Below are positions 10,119-17,175 of a stretch of DNA of 64,000 bases, one piece after another. Position 1 is the stretch's first letter, and each line of letters opens with the position of its first letter. Origin of the DNA: Pseudomonas asplenii (lineage in GTDB: Bacteria > Pseudomonadota > Gammaproteobacteria > Pseudomonadales > Pseudomonadaceae); the NCBI RefSeq assembly GCF_900105475.1, contig NZ_LT629777.1, forward strand, positions 6,386,001 to 6,450,000, read 5' to 3'. The notes under the pieces were generated by a model that did not search any database, was not told where the DNA came from, and saw only the letters and a program-made list of their open reading frames with translations. A program made the translations under genes and the position numbers.

Positions 10119-10849
10119 TCGGGTTGCTCCACGAGATCGAGCAGCCGACTCGGAGCGACGCCAAGCAACTCGCGCACTTCCTTGGAAAAATGCGACGACG
10201 ATGCATACCCGTATTCCAGCGCCACATCGGTCAGCGAGCCGCCGCCACGGATCATCCGCAGGAGCGCCTTGGCCGCGCGCCAGTCACGCAGTTCCGGCTT
10301 GGCCGCGCCGCCCAGTGCCTGGTGGCACAGGCGCCGAAAATGCGAGACCGAAACGCCATAGCGCCGTGCCAGACCGATCAGTTTTTCGCTGGCGGTACCC
10401 TGCTCCAGTAGAAACCGCACCAGCCAGTAACTCGCACTCTGACGCAGCACGCTGGCAAACAATTGATAGCCGGGATCGTCACGCAGGGCCTGTTCGATAT
10501 ACCAACGTTCCAGGGTGGCCCGGCTGCGGCTCACGACGAACGGCATCGGCAAGGCGGCCCAGGGTTGCGCGCAGGCGCGGTCACGTTCGAAGGCAACGCC
10601 CATGTCGATGAATACCTGCAGCTTCATCAGGCAGGTACCGGGCAACGCCGCACTGCTCCAATCGCCGGAAACCACCCTCAGCGCACTGCGCCCTACCACC
10701 AGCCCCTGCCAGTCGGACGGCAGGTAGCAACCGACCCTCAGCTCATCGCAAGCCAGGCATACACCGTCAGCGCCAGCCCGCACGAACGATACTCGCTGCG
10801 CGGAGAGCCCTCCGGGACACATCATCGCGAAGCGTTCGTCAGCCTGCAC
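10115..10849 (-). CDS. invF: InvF-like AraC-family T3SS regulator
   Basis: A 244-residue regulator with a C-terminal AraC-type double helix-turn-helix (about 140-235), including LARRYGVSVSHFRRLCHQALG and DVALEYGYASSSHFSKEVRELLGVAPS. It heads the T3SS operon exactly where invF does in SPI-1. In Salmonella, InvF works with the chaperone SicA to switch on effector genes; that partnership is only an inference here because no sicA is in the window. The start is uncertain: GTG at 10849 is given, and ATG at 10825 is also possible. The last four bases overlap sctC. Confidence 0.85.
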   Translation of the reverse strand: MQADERFAMMCPGGLSAQRVSFVRAGADGVCLACDELRVGCYLPSDWQGLVVGRSALRVVSGDWSSAALPGTCLMKLQVFIDMGVAFERDRACAQPWAALPMPFVVSRSRATLERWYIEQALRDDPGYQLFASVLRQSASYWLVRFLLEQGTASEKLIGLARRYGVSVSHFRRLCHQALGGAAKPELRDWRAAKALLRMIRGGGSLTDVALEYGYASSSHFSKEVRELLGVAPSRLLDLVEQPD

Positions 10850-10952
10850 TCTGCATCCACCTGTCTGTCGATCAACCAGCGGCGATGATGGGCCGGTTTG
10901 CGTGCCAGATCATGATGAGAAGCTGATGGCCGCCCAGGACTGCCGGCGACAG

Positions 10953-10968
10953 TGGCATATGCCTTGCT
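10953..10968 (+). promoter_or_regulatory. sigma-54 promoter of nasST
   Basis: TGGCATATGCCTTGCT fits the sigma-54 pattern TGGCAC-N5-TTGCT with the -24 GG at 10954-10955 and the -12 GC at 10966-10967, correctly spaced. Transcription would begin near 10979, just before the hexaloop hairpin. Nitrogen control by NtrC would be expected; an NtrC site was not located. Confidence 0.75.
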
Positions 10969-10982
10969 AGAAACCTGCAAAC

Positions 10983-11002
10983 CCTGGCCAACGGCGGCCG
11001 GG
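10983..11002 (+). promoter_or_regulatory. ANTAR-type hexaloop hairpin in nasS leader
   Basis: A seven-base-pair stem (one G-U pair) closes the six-base loop AACGGC, with A at loop position 1 and G at position 4. This is the pattern recognised by ANTAR RNA-binding proteins such as NasT. It begins about four bases after the predicted transcription start and is followed by a terminator. The identical loop recurs in the leader before the nitrate transporter. Confidence 0.7.
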
Positions 11003-11017
11003 CTGCAAGGACAAAGA

Positions 11018-11066
11018 CGTCGTAACCCGCCAGAGCCCAAGGTGCTGGTCGGGTACGGCGTTTTTT
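11018..11066 (+). terminator. Leader terminator upstream of nasS
   Basis: An 11-base-pair stem with one bulged A (left arm 11018-11029, right arm 11050-11060) is followed by TTTTTT at 11061-11066, only 19 bases before the nasS start. It should stop transcription from the sigma-54 promoter unless NasT acts as antiterminator. Confidence 0.75.
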
Positions 11067-11085
11067 ATGACAGAGTGAAAAGCCG

Positions 11086-12294
11086 ATGAACGAACTTCCC
11101 GTCTCCCCCCTCGCCTGGGTCAACGGCAGCGATGCGCCGGAAAAGCCCAGCCTGGACCTCGGCTTCATGCCCCTGAGCGACTGCGCCTCGCTGGTGGTCG
11201 CCGCCACCCAGGGGTTTGCCCAGCCATACGGCCTGACCCTGAACCTCAAGCGCCAACCCTCCTGGGCCAGTCTGCGCGACAAGCTGGTCAGCGGCGAACT
11301 GGATGCCGCCCACAGCCTGTACGGCATGATCTATGCGGTGCACCTGGGCATCGGCGGCAGTCCGGCCACCGACATGGCGGTGCTGATGGGGCTGAACCAG
11401 AACGGCCAGAGCATCAACCTGTCGCCAGCCCTGCAGAAAGCCGGAGTGACCAGCCCTGAAGCACTGGACCGGCATGCGCACCAGAAAGGCGCAAGGCTGA
11501 CCTTCGCCCAGACGTTCCCCACCGGCACCCACGCCATGTGGTTGTATTACTGGCTGGCCAGCCAGGGCATTCACCCCTTGCGCGACGTCAACAGTGTGGT
11601 GGTGCCGCCACCGCAAATGATCGCGCACCTGCAGGCCGGACGGATCGACGGTTTCTGCGTCGGCGAGCCCTGGAGCGACAGCGCGGTCAGGCAGGGACTG
11701 GGCTTTACCCTCACCACCAGCCAGGCGATCTGGCCCGATCACCCGGAAAAGGTGCTGGGCTGTACCCGCGCGTTCGTCGAACAGTACCCCAATACCGCGC
11801 GAGCCCTGGTGATGGCGGTTCTCGAAGCCAGCCGGTTCATCGAACAGAGCCCGGAAAACCGCCGCAGTACCGCACAATTGCTCAGTGGCGGCGACTATCT
11901 CGATGCGCCGCTGGAGCATATCCAGCCACGCCTGCTCGGCCACTACGAAGACGGCCTCGGCCAGCACTGGCAGGACCCGCACGCCTTGCGTTTCCACAAT
12001 GCCGGCGCGGTGAACCTGCCCTACCTGTCCGACGGCATGTGGTTCATGACCCAGTTCCGCCGCTGGGGGCTGCTGCGCGAGGACCCCGATTACCTCGGCG
12101 TGGCCCGTCAGGTGCAACAACTGGCCCTCTATCGCCAGGCCGCCGACGCACTGGGCATCGAGCACGGTGCCGAGATGCGCAGCAGCCAACTGATCGATGG
12201 TCAGGTCTGGGATGGTACCGACCCGGTGTCCTACGCCCATGGTTTTCGCCTGCATGCCATGAGCGACGCGCCAAACGCGCTCGCGCGTCACTGA
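11086..12294 (+). CDS. nasS: NasS nitrate/nitrite sensor (NrtA-like, cytoplasmic)
   Basis: A 402-residue protein of the NrtA/CmpA periplasmic-binding family with no signal peptide, as expected for the cytoplasmic sensor NasS. NasS binds and inhibits NasT until nitrate or nitrite releases it. Family blocks seen are LDLGFMPLSDCASLVVAATQGF near the start, ELDAAHSLYGMIYAV (about 67-80) and GRIDGFCVGEPWSD (about 185-198). nasT follows 14 bases later. The gene has its own sigma-54 promoter and terminator leader, so it is probably under feedback from its partner. Confidence 0.92.
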   Translation: MNELPVSPLAWVNGSDAPEKPSLDLGFMPLSDCASLVVAATQGFAQPYGLTLNLKRQPSWASLRDKLVSGELDAAHSLYGMIYAVHLGIGGSPATDMAVLMGLNQNGQSINLSPALQKAGVTSPEALDRHAHQKGARLTFAQTFPTGTHAMWLYYWLASQGIHPLRDVNSVVVPPPQMIAHLQAGRIDGFCVGEPWSDSAVRQGLGFTLTTSQAIWPDHPEKVLGCTRAFVEQYPNTARALVMAVLEASRFIEQSPENRRSTAQLLSGGDYLDAPLEHIQPRLLGHYEDGLGQHWQDPHALRFHNAGAVNLPYLSDGMWFMTQFRRWGLLREDPDYLGVARQVQQLALYRQAADALGIEHGAEMRSSQLIDGQVWDGTDPVSYAHGFRLHAMSDAPNALARH

Positions 12295-12308
12295 CCGGAG
12301 GCCTGGAC

Positions 12309-12884
12309 ATGCTGCGTATCCTGCTGATCAACGATACCGCGAAAAAAGTCGGACGGCTCAAGGCCGCCCTGGTCGAGGCCGGTTTCGATGTCATCGACGA
12401 ATCGGGGTTGACCATCGACCTGCCCGCACGGGTCGAAAGCGTACGCCCGGATGTGATCCTGATCGACACCGAATCGCCCAGCCGCGATGTGCTGGAACAG
12501 GTGGTGCTGGTCAGTCGCGACCAACCCCACCCCATCGTGATGTTCACCGACGAACACGACCCGGATGTGATGCGCCAGGCGATCAGGTCCGGTGTCAGCG
12601 CCTATATCGTCGAAGGCATCCAGGCCCAGCGCCTGCAGCCGATCCTCGACGTGGCCATGGCCCGTTTCGAGAGCGACCAGGCGTTGCGTGCCCAATTGCA
12701 GGCACGCGACCAGCAGTTGGCCGAACGCAAACGCATCGAACAGGCCAAGGGCCTGTTGATGAAAATGAAGAATTGCAAGGAAGAGGAGGCCTACACCCTG
12801 ATGCGGCGCCAGGCCATGAGCCGCCAGCAGAAGCTGATCCAGGTCGCCGAACAGATCATTGCCATGAGCGAACTGCTCGGCTGA
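12309..12884 (+). CDS. nasT: NasT ANTAR antitermination regulator
   Basis: A 191-residue response-regulator-like protein. The N-terminal receiver domain (1-120) has DVILIDTES, where the aspartate is the usual phospho-acceptor position. The C-terminal ANTAR domain (about 130-188) contains ERKRIEQAKGLLMKMKNCKEEEAYTLMRRQAM. ANTAR domains bind paired hexaloop hairpins in leader RNA and prevent termination. Two matching leaders lie on either side of nasST. The ATG at 12309 was chosen within a longer open frame; a GGAGGC purine run lies just upstream. Confidence 0.95.
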   Translation: MLRILLINDTAKKVGRLKAALVEAGFDVIDESGLTIDLPARVESVRPDVILIDTESPSRDVLEQVVLVSRDQPHPIVMFTDEHDPDVMRQAIRSGVSAYIVEGIQAQRLQPILDVAMARFESDQALRAQLQARDQQLAERKRIEQAKGLLMKMKNCKEEEAYTLMRRQAMSRQQKLIQVAEQIIAMSELLG

Positions 12885-12907
12885 CGCGCCCGTCTGGTCA
12901 ACCACTC

Positions 12908-12923
12908 TGGCCCGGCTCTTGCT
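12908..12923 (+). promoter_or_regulatory. sigma-54 promoter of the nitrate transporter operon
   Basis: TGGCCCGGCTCTTGCT matches the sigma-54 consensus at all but one core position, with GG at 12909-12910 and GC at 12921-12922. The start would be near 12934, four bases before the hexaloop hairpin. Confidence 0.8.
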
Positions 12924-12937
12924 TATTCATGCTTGCA

Positions 12938-12957
12938 GGTAACCAACGGCGGTTGCC
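12938..12957 (+). promoter_or_regulatory. ANTAR-type hexaloop hairpin in transporter leader
   Basis: A seven-base-pair stem (GGTAACC with GGTTGCC, one G-U pair) closes the hexaloop AACGGC, the same loop as before nasS, with A1 and G4 conserved. A shared GACAAAGACGTCG follows in both leaders. This is the expected NasT target; a second hexaloop hairpin, usual for ANTAR targets, was not clear. Confidence 0.75.
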
Positions 12958-12968
12958 CCACTTTACGA

Positions 12969-13026
12969 CAAAGACGTCGCCTCCCCTTCGCGCAAGCGCA
13001 GCGGGTAGCGACGTCTTTTGCGTTTT
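12969..13026 (+). terminator. Leader terminator upstream of nitrate transporter
   Basis: The arm CAAAGACGTCGC (12969-12980) pairs with GCGACGTCTTT (13008-13018), followed by the T-rich run TTTTGCGTTTT. It would end transcription about 100 bases before the transporter gene unless NasT binds the hexaloop hairpin. P. aeruginosa has a comparable leader (NalA) before nirBD. Confidence 0.78.
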
Positions 13027-13125
13027 GGTCCCGTGAATGCGGGCCGGTGGTGCAGCCGTGCCGGCGCACCACTCGAGAGCCCCCTTGCGATAGCCCCCTT
13101 GAGACTCTTACCGCTGAGGTGCGTG

Positions 13126-14337
13126 ATGAATACAAGCTTCTGGAAGTCCGGCCATACCCCGACCCTGTTTTCAGCCTTTCTGTATTTCGACCTGAGTTTC
13201 ATGGTCTGGTACCTGCTCGGCCCTCTGGCAGTGCAGATTGCCGCCGACCTGCACCTGACCACCCAGCAACGCGGGCTGGTGGTGGCCACGCCGATCCTGG
13301 CCGGTGCCGTGCTGCGTTTCCTGATGGGCATGCTGGCAGACCGGCTGTCGCCCAAGACCGCCGGCATCATCGGCCAGGTCTGCGTGATCGGCGCATTGTT
13401 CGGTGCCTGGCAATTGGGTATCCACAGTTATGAACAGGCGCTGCTGCTCGGGTTGTTCCTCGGCATGGCCGGCGCCTCGTTCGCCGTTGCCCTGCCGCTG
13501 GCCTCGCAATGGTATCCGCCACAGCATCAGGGCAAGGCCATGGGCATCGCCGGTGCCGGTAACTCGGGCACCGTGTTTGCCGCACTGATCGCACCGCTGC
13601 TGGCGGCCTCGTTCGGCTGGAGCAACGTGTTCGGTTTCGCCCTGATTCCGCTGATCATCACCCTGCTGGTATTTGTCCTGCTGGCCCGCAACGCGCCGCA
13701 ACGACCCAAGGCCAAGTCCATGGCTGACTACATGAAAGCCCTGGGTGATCGCGACAGCTGGTGGTTCATGTTTTTCTACAGCGTGACCTTTGGCGGTTTT
13801 ATCGGCCTGGCCAGCGCACTGCCCGGCTACTTCAATGACCAGTACAGCCTGAGCCCGGTGACCGCCGGCTACTACACCGCCGCCTGTGTGTTCGGCGGCA
13901 GCCTGATGCGCCCGCTGGGCGGTGCCCTGGCTGACCGCTTCGGTGGCATCCGGACGCTGCTGGGCATGTATACCGTGGCGACGATCTGCATCGCCGCCGT
14001 CGGCTTCAACCTGCCCAGTTCCTATGCGGCCCTGGCGCTGTTCGTCATGGCGATGCTCGGCCTCGGCGCTGGCAACGGCGCGGTGTTCCAATTGGTGCCG
14101 CAACGTTTCCGTCTGGAAATCGGCGTGATGACCGGCTTGATCGGCATGGCCGGCGGCATCGGCGGTTTTGCCCTGGCGGCCGGCATGGGCGCGATCAAGC
14201 AGAGCACCGGCAGCTATCAGGTGGCCTTGTGGCTGTTCGCCAGCCTGGGCGTTCTCGCCTGGTTCGGCCTGCACGGCGTCAAGCGCCGCTGGCGGACCAC
14301 CTGGGGCTCGGCAGCCGTGACCGCGGCGCGGGTCTGA
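13126..14337 (+). CDS. nasA: Nitrate/nitrite MFS transporter (NarK/NasA type)
   Basis: A 403-residue major facilitator protein with about 12 membrane helices. The N-terminus FSAFLYFDLSFMVWYLLGPL and the motif GLFLGMAGASFAVALPLASQWYPP are characteristic of the nitrate/nitrite porter family. The second half has the corresponding AGAGNSGT- and GNGAVFQLVPQRF-type signatures. The start at 13126 gives the family N-terminus and follows GAGGTGCGTG. It is the first gene after the NasT-type leader, so it should be nitrate-inducible. Seven bases separate it from the PP2C-kinase gene. Confidence 0.92.
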   Translation: MNTSFWKSGHTPTLFSAFLYFDLSFMVWYLLGPLAVQIAADLHLTTQQRGLVVATPILAGAVLRFLMGMLADRLSPKTAGIIGQVCVIGALFGAWQLGIHSYEQALLLGLFLGMAGASFAVALPLASQWYPPQHQGKAMGIAGAGNSGTVFAALIAPLLAASFGWSNVFGFALIPLIITLLVFVLLARNAPQRPKAKSMADYMKALGDRDSWWFMFFYSVTFGGFIGLASALPGYFNDQYSLSPVTAGYYTAACVFGGSLMRPLGGALADRFGGIRTLLGMYTVATICIAAVGFNLPSSYAALALFVMAMLGLGAGNGAVFQLVPQRFRLEIGVMTGLIGMAGGIGGFALAAGMGAIKQSTGSYQVALWLFASLGVLAWFGLHGVKRRWRTTWGSAAVTAARV

Positions 14338-14343
14338 GCCGCC

Positions 14344-16014
14344 GTGGAGCTGCAACTGAACTTCGCCCAGGCCAGTGCCACCGGCCCCCGCGCGGAAAAC
14401 CAGGACGCCATGCGCCTGGTCACGCCCACGCCGGAGTTGGCGGCCAGCAAAGGCTACCTGTTCGCTATCGCCGACGGGGTCAGCCAGTGTGCCGATGGCG
14501 CGCTGGCAGCGCAGGCGACCTTGCAGGCACTGGCCCTCGACTATTACGCCACGCCGCCCACCTGGGGCGTGGCCCAGGCGCTGGACCGGCTGTTGCTGGC
14601 GCAGAATCGCTGGCTACAGGCCAACGGCGGCGGGCAACCGCTGCTGACCACCCTCAGCGCCGTGGTGTTACGCGGTCGGCGTTTCACGCTGGCCCACGTC
14701 GGCGATTGCCGGGTGTATCGCTGGCACGCCGACCAGTTGCAGCGAATCAGTCAGGACCATGTCTGGGAACAGCCGGACATGCAACACGTACTCAAGCGCG
14801 CGCTGGGACTGGACCAGCATCTGGTGGTCGATTACCTCGACGGCGAGCTGCGCCAGGGCGAAAGCTTCGTGCTGCTCAGCGACGGCGTCTGGGCCACACT
14901 GGGCGATGCGGCGATTGCAGCGATCCTGCGCGAACAGCCACAGCCCGACGATGCGGTCGCCACGCTGGTCAATGCCGCGCATCTGGCCGGCAGCCAGGAT
15001 AACGCCAGTGCCTTGCTGGTCAGGGTCGAGCAGCCCGGGGAAAACAGCCTCGGCGACACCTTGCTCCAGTTGCAGCAATGGCCGCTGCCGCCGCTGCTCA
15101 AGCCTGGCCAGTGGTTCGAGGGTTGGCAGGTCGAATGCATTCTGGGGCAGAGCCGCCAATCATTGCTCTACCGGGTCCGGGACGCGCAACAGCAAGCCTG
15201 GTTGCTCAAGACCCTCCCGCCCAGCCGCCATGATGAACCGGAGGCCGGCCAGGGCCTGCTGCTGGAAGAGTGGTTCCTGCGCCGGGTCGCCGGGCGCTGC
15301 TTTCCCGAAGTGCACCCTGCGACGCAGCGCCAGCACCTGTATTACCTGATGCGCGAATACCCGGGACAGACACTCGCCGAACTGTTCCAGCAGGAGGGCC
15401 CCTTGCCGCTGGCGCAGTGGCAGGAACTGGCAAGACGCACCCTGCAGGCGGTGGGCATGCTGCACCGGCGCAACATCCTGCACCGCGATATCAAGCCGGA
15501 AAATCTGCACCTGGGTGCCGATGGTGAGTTGCGTCTGCTGGATTTCGGCCTGGCCTATTGTCCGGGCCTGAGCGAAAAGCCCAGTCATGAACTCCCCGGA
15601 ACACCCGGCTACATCGCTCCGGAAGCGTTCGAGGGACAACCGCCGCAGGTTCGCCAGGACCTCTACAGCGTCGGTGTCAGCCTGTTCTACCTGCTGACCG
15701 GACACTATCCGCACGGCGAAATCGAGGCGTTCCAACGCCCGCGTTTTGGTCCACCGGTCAATGCCGGACGTTATCGCCCGGATCTTCCCGACTGGCTGGC
15801 CCACAGTCTGGAGCAGGCCATCGCAGTCGATCCCGGACAACGCTACGAGACCGCCGAACAATGGTTGCTGGTGCTGGAAAAGGCCGAACGCAACGTACTG
15901 AGCGTTCGCCCCCGGCCCTTGCTGGAACGCGAACCACTGAAAGTCTGGCGCACGGTGGCGCTGCTGTCGCTGCTGGTCAACCTTGGCCTGTTACTCTGGG
16001 CACTGAAAGGCTGA
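14344..16014 (+). CDS. PP2C phosphatase-Ser/Thr kinase fusion protein
   Basis: A 556-residue fusion starting at a GTG seven bases after nasA. Residues 1-235 are a PP2C-type phosphatase (TGPRAENQDA, FAIADGVSQ, HVGDCRVYR, LLSDGVW, DNASALLVR). Residues about 265-520 are a Hanks-type kinase with HRDIKPENL at 380-388, DFGLA at 400-404 and an APEAF motif. A single membrane helix ends the protein (about 536-553). A homologue occupies the same place after nasA in P. aeruginosa. Substrates are not known to me; its operon position suggests post-translational control of nitrate assimilation. Confidence 0.9.
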   Translation: MELQLNFAQASATGPRAENQDAMRLVTPTPELAASKGYLFAIADGVSQCADGALAAQATLQALALDYYATPPTWGVAQALDRLLLAQNRWLQANGGGQPLLTTLSAVVLRGRRFTLAHVGDCRVYRWHADQLQRISQDHVWEQPDMQHVLKRALGLDQHLVVDYLDGELRQGESFVLLSDGVWATLGDAAIAAILREQPQPDDAVATLVNAAHLAGSQDNASALLVRVEQPGENSLGDTLLQLQQWPLPPLLKPGQWFEGWQVECILGQSRQSLLYRVRDAQQQAWLLKTLPPSRHDEPEAGQGLLLEEWFLRRVAGRCFPEVHPATQRQHLYYLMREYPGQTLAELFQQEGPLPLAQWQELARRTLQAVGMLHRRNILHRDIKPENLHLGADGELRLLDFGLAYCPGLSEKPSHELPGTPGYIAPEAFEGQPPQVRQDLYSVGVSLFYLLTGHYPHGEIEAFQRPRFGPPVNAGRYRPDLPDWLAHSLEQAIAVDPGQRYETAEQWLLVLEKAERNVLSVRPRPLLEREPLKVWRTVALLSLLVNLGLLLWALKG

Positions 16015-16045
16015 GCGACAGGTTCTGAACAAATCGCAGGCAAAG

Positions 16046-16072
16046 AAAAGCCCGGCCTGAGCCGGGCTTTTC
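16046..16072. terminator. Bidirectional terminator between kinase gene and oprF
   Basis: AAAAGCCCGGC-CTGA-GCCGGGCTTTT forms a perfect GC-rich stem with A and T tracts on both sides. It lies between the convergent ends of the PP2C-kinase gene and oprF. Confidence 0.9.
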
Positions 16073-16088
16073 CATGCGACCAGGCTAA

Positions 16089-17069
16089 TTACTTAGCTTG
16101 GGCTTCAACGGACGCTTCTACGCGACGGTTGATAGCGCGACCTGCTTCAGTAGCGTTGTCAGCCACTGGACGGGTTTTGCCGTAGCCAACCGACTGGATG
16201 CGGTTAGGAGCGATACCGTCCTTGACCAGAACTTGTTTCACAGCGTCAGCACGACGCTGGGACAGCTTCTGGTTGTAAGCGTCGGTACCAACGCTGTCGG
16301 TGTGACCCGAAACCACGGTGGTGGTTTGTGGGTACTGCTTCATGAAGTCAGCCAGGTTCTTCACGTCGCCGTAGCTGTTAGGCTTGACCACAGCCTTGTT
16401 GAAGTCGAACTTCACGTCCAGCTCAACTTTAACCACTTCAGCTACTGGAGCTTCTGGAGCCGGAGCTGGCTCTTGAGCAACTGGAGCTGGAGCAGGTGCT
16501 GGAGCAACCTTGCCACCGCTGCCACCGAAGTTCACACCCAGGCCTACCAGAGCAGCGTAGTCCCACTTGCCGTTGTCCAGCTTGTAGTCAGCTTCAACGC
16601 CGGCACGAGCGTACAGGTTGTCGGTGATGTACCACTTGGCGCCAGCGCCGGTGGTCAGGAAAGTCGACTGATCACGACCAGTGTGGCCATCAGCAGCAAC
16701 GTTGGTCAGGCTGCCGTGAGCAACACCGCCTTCAACGTATGGACGGATTGCATCGCCAACGGTACCGAAGTGGTACTGACCTTTCAGGCCGAACTTGTCA
16801 CCACCCAGCTTCTGGCTGCCGGTGCCGTCGTTCGAACGGGTGTAGTTGGTTTTGTCGTAGGTCAGGTTGACCGATACGTCGTCAGTGATGAAGTAGCCCA
16901 GCGAAGCGCCTGGGTTGTAACCGTCTTCAACGTGCTTGACGCTGTCGTTGTACTGCTTTTTGTAGAACACTTCACCCTCGACCGCGCCTTGGCCTTGTGC
17001 CAGAGCGCCGAACGAAGTTGCGGCTACAAGTGTACCAACGGCAATGCCCAAGGTGTTTTTCAGTTTCAT
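16089..17069 (-). CDS. oprF: OprF major outer membrane porin
   Basis: A 326-residue OmpA-family porin. Residues 1-24 are a signal peptide (ending SFGALAQG). The N-terminal eight-strand barrel covers roughly 25-175. A Pro-Ala linker (VAPAPAPAPVAQEPAPAPEAPV) follows near 190-210. The C-terminal OmpA domain (about 215-325) binds peptidoglycan and has the signature VSGHTDSVGTDAYNQKLSQRRADAV. No cysteines are present, unlike P. aeruginosa OprF; to my knowledge this is usual in the fluorescens group. sigX lies upstream and is the known activator of oprF in Pseudomonas. Confidence 0.98.
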   Translation of the reverse strand: MKLKNTLGIAVGTLVAATSFGALAQGQGAVEGEVFYKKQYNDSVKHVEDGYNPGASLGYFITDDVSVNLTYDKTNYTRSNDGTGSQKLGGDKFGLKGQYHFGTVGDAIRPYVEGGVAHGSLTNVAADGHTGRDQSTFLTTGAGAKWYITDNLYARAGVEADYKLDNGKWDYAALVGLGVNFGGSGGKVAPAPAPAPVAQEPAPAPEAPVAEVVKVELDVKFDFNKAVVKPNSYGDVKNLADFMKQYPQTTTVVSGHTDSVGTDAYNQKLSQRRADAVKQVLVKDGIAPNRIQSVGYGKTRPVADNATEAGRAINRRVEASVEAQAK

Positions 17070-17101
17070 CCGTTAAATCCCCATCTGGTGATTGTGAATC
17101 A

Positions 17102-17149
17102 GTCCCCAAACCGGGGGACAACTCGGCGACAAGTCTAGCAGAACTTGTC
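17102..17149 (-). repeat. Two stem-loop sequences in the oprF upstream region
   Basis: GTCCCC (17102-17107) pairs with GGGGAC (17114-17119), and GACAAGT (17128-17134) pairs with ACTTGTC (17143-17149). Neither has a T tract on the minus strand, so they are more likely leader structures or protein sites for oprF than a sigX terminator. Confidence 0.5.
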
Positions 17150-17175
17150 TGAACGTAAGAGGTATTTGCGTCGAA

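Noticed and set aside
10872..11327. Minus-strand frame of 151 codons between invF and nasS as a possible invH
   Set aside because: It overlaps the nasS start and leader, has no signal peptide or lipobox, and looks like antisense of nasS.
11065..12291. Minus-strand frame of 408 codons opposite nasS
   Set aside because: Shadow of nasS; composition and lack of motifs argue against coding.
12961..12973. CTTT-ACGAC-AAAG as a second ANTAR hexaloop hairpin
   Set aside because: The loop is five bases, or breaks pairing if made six, and lacks the A1/G4 pattern.
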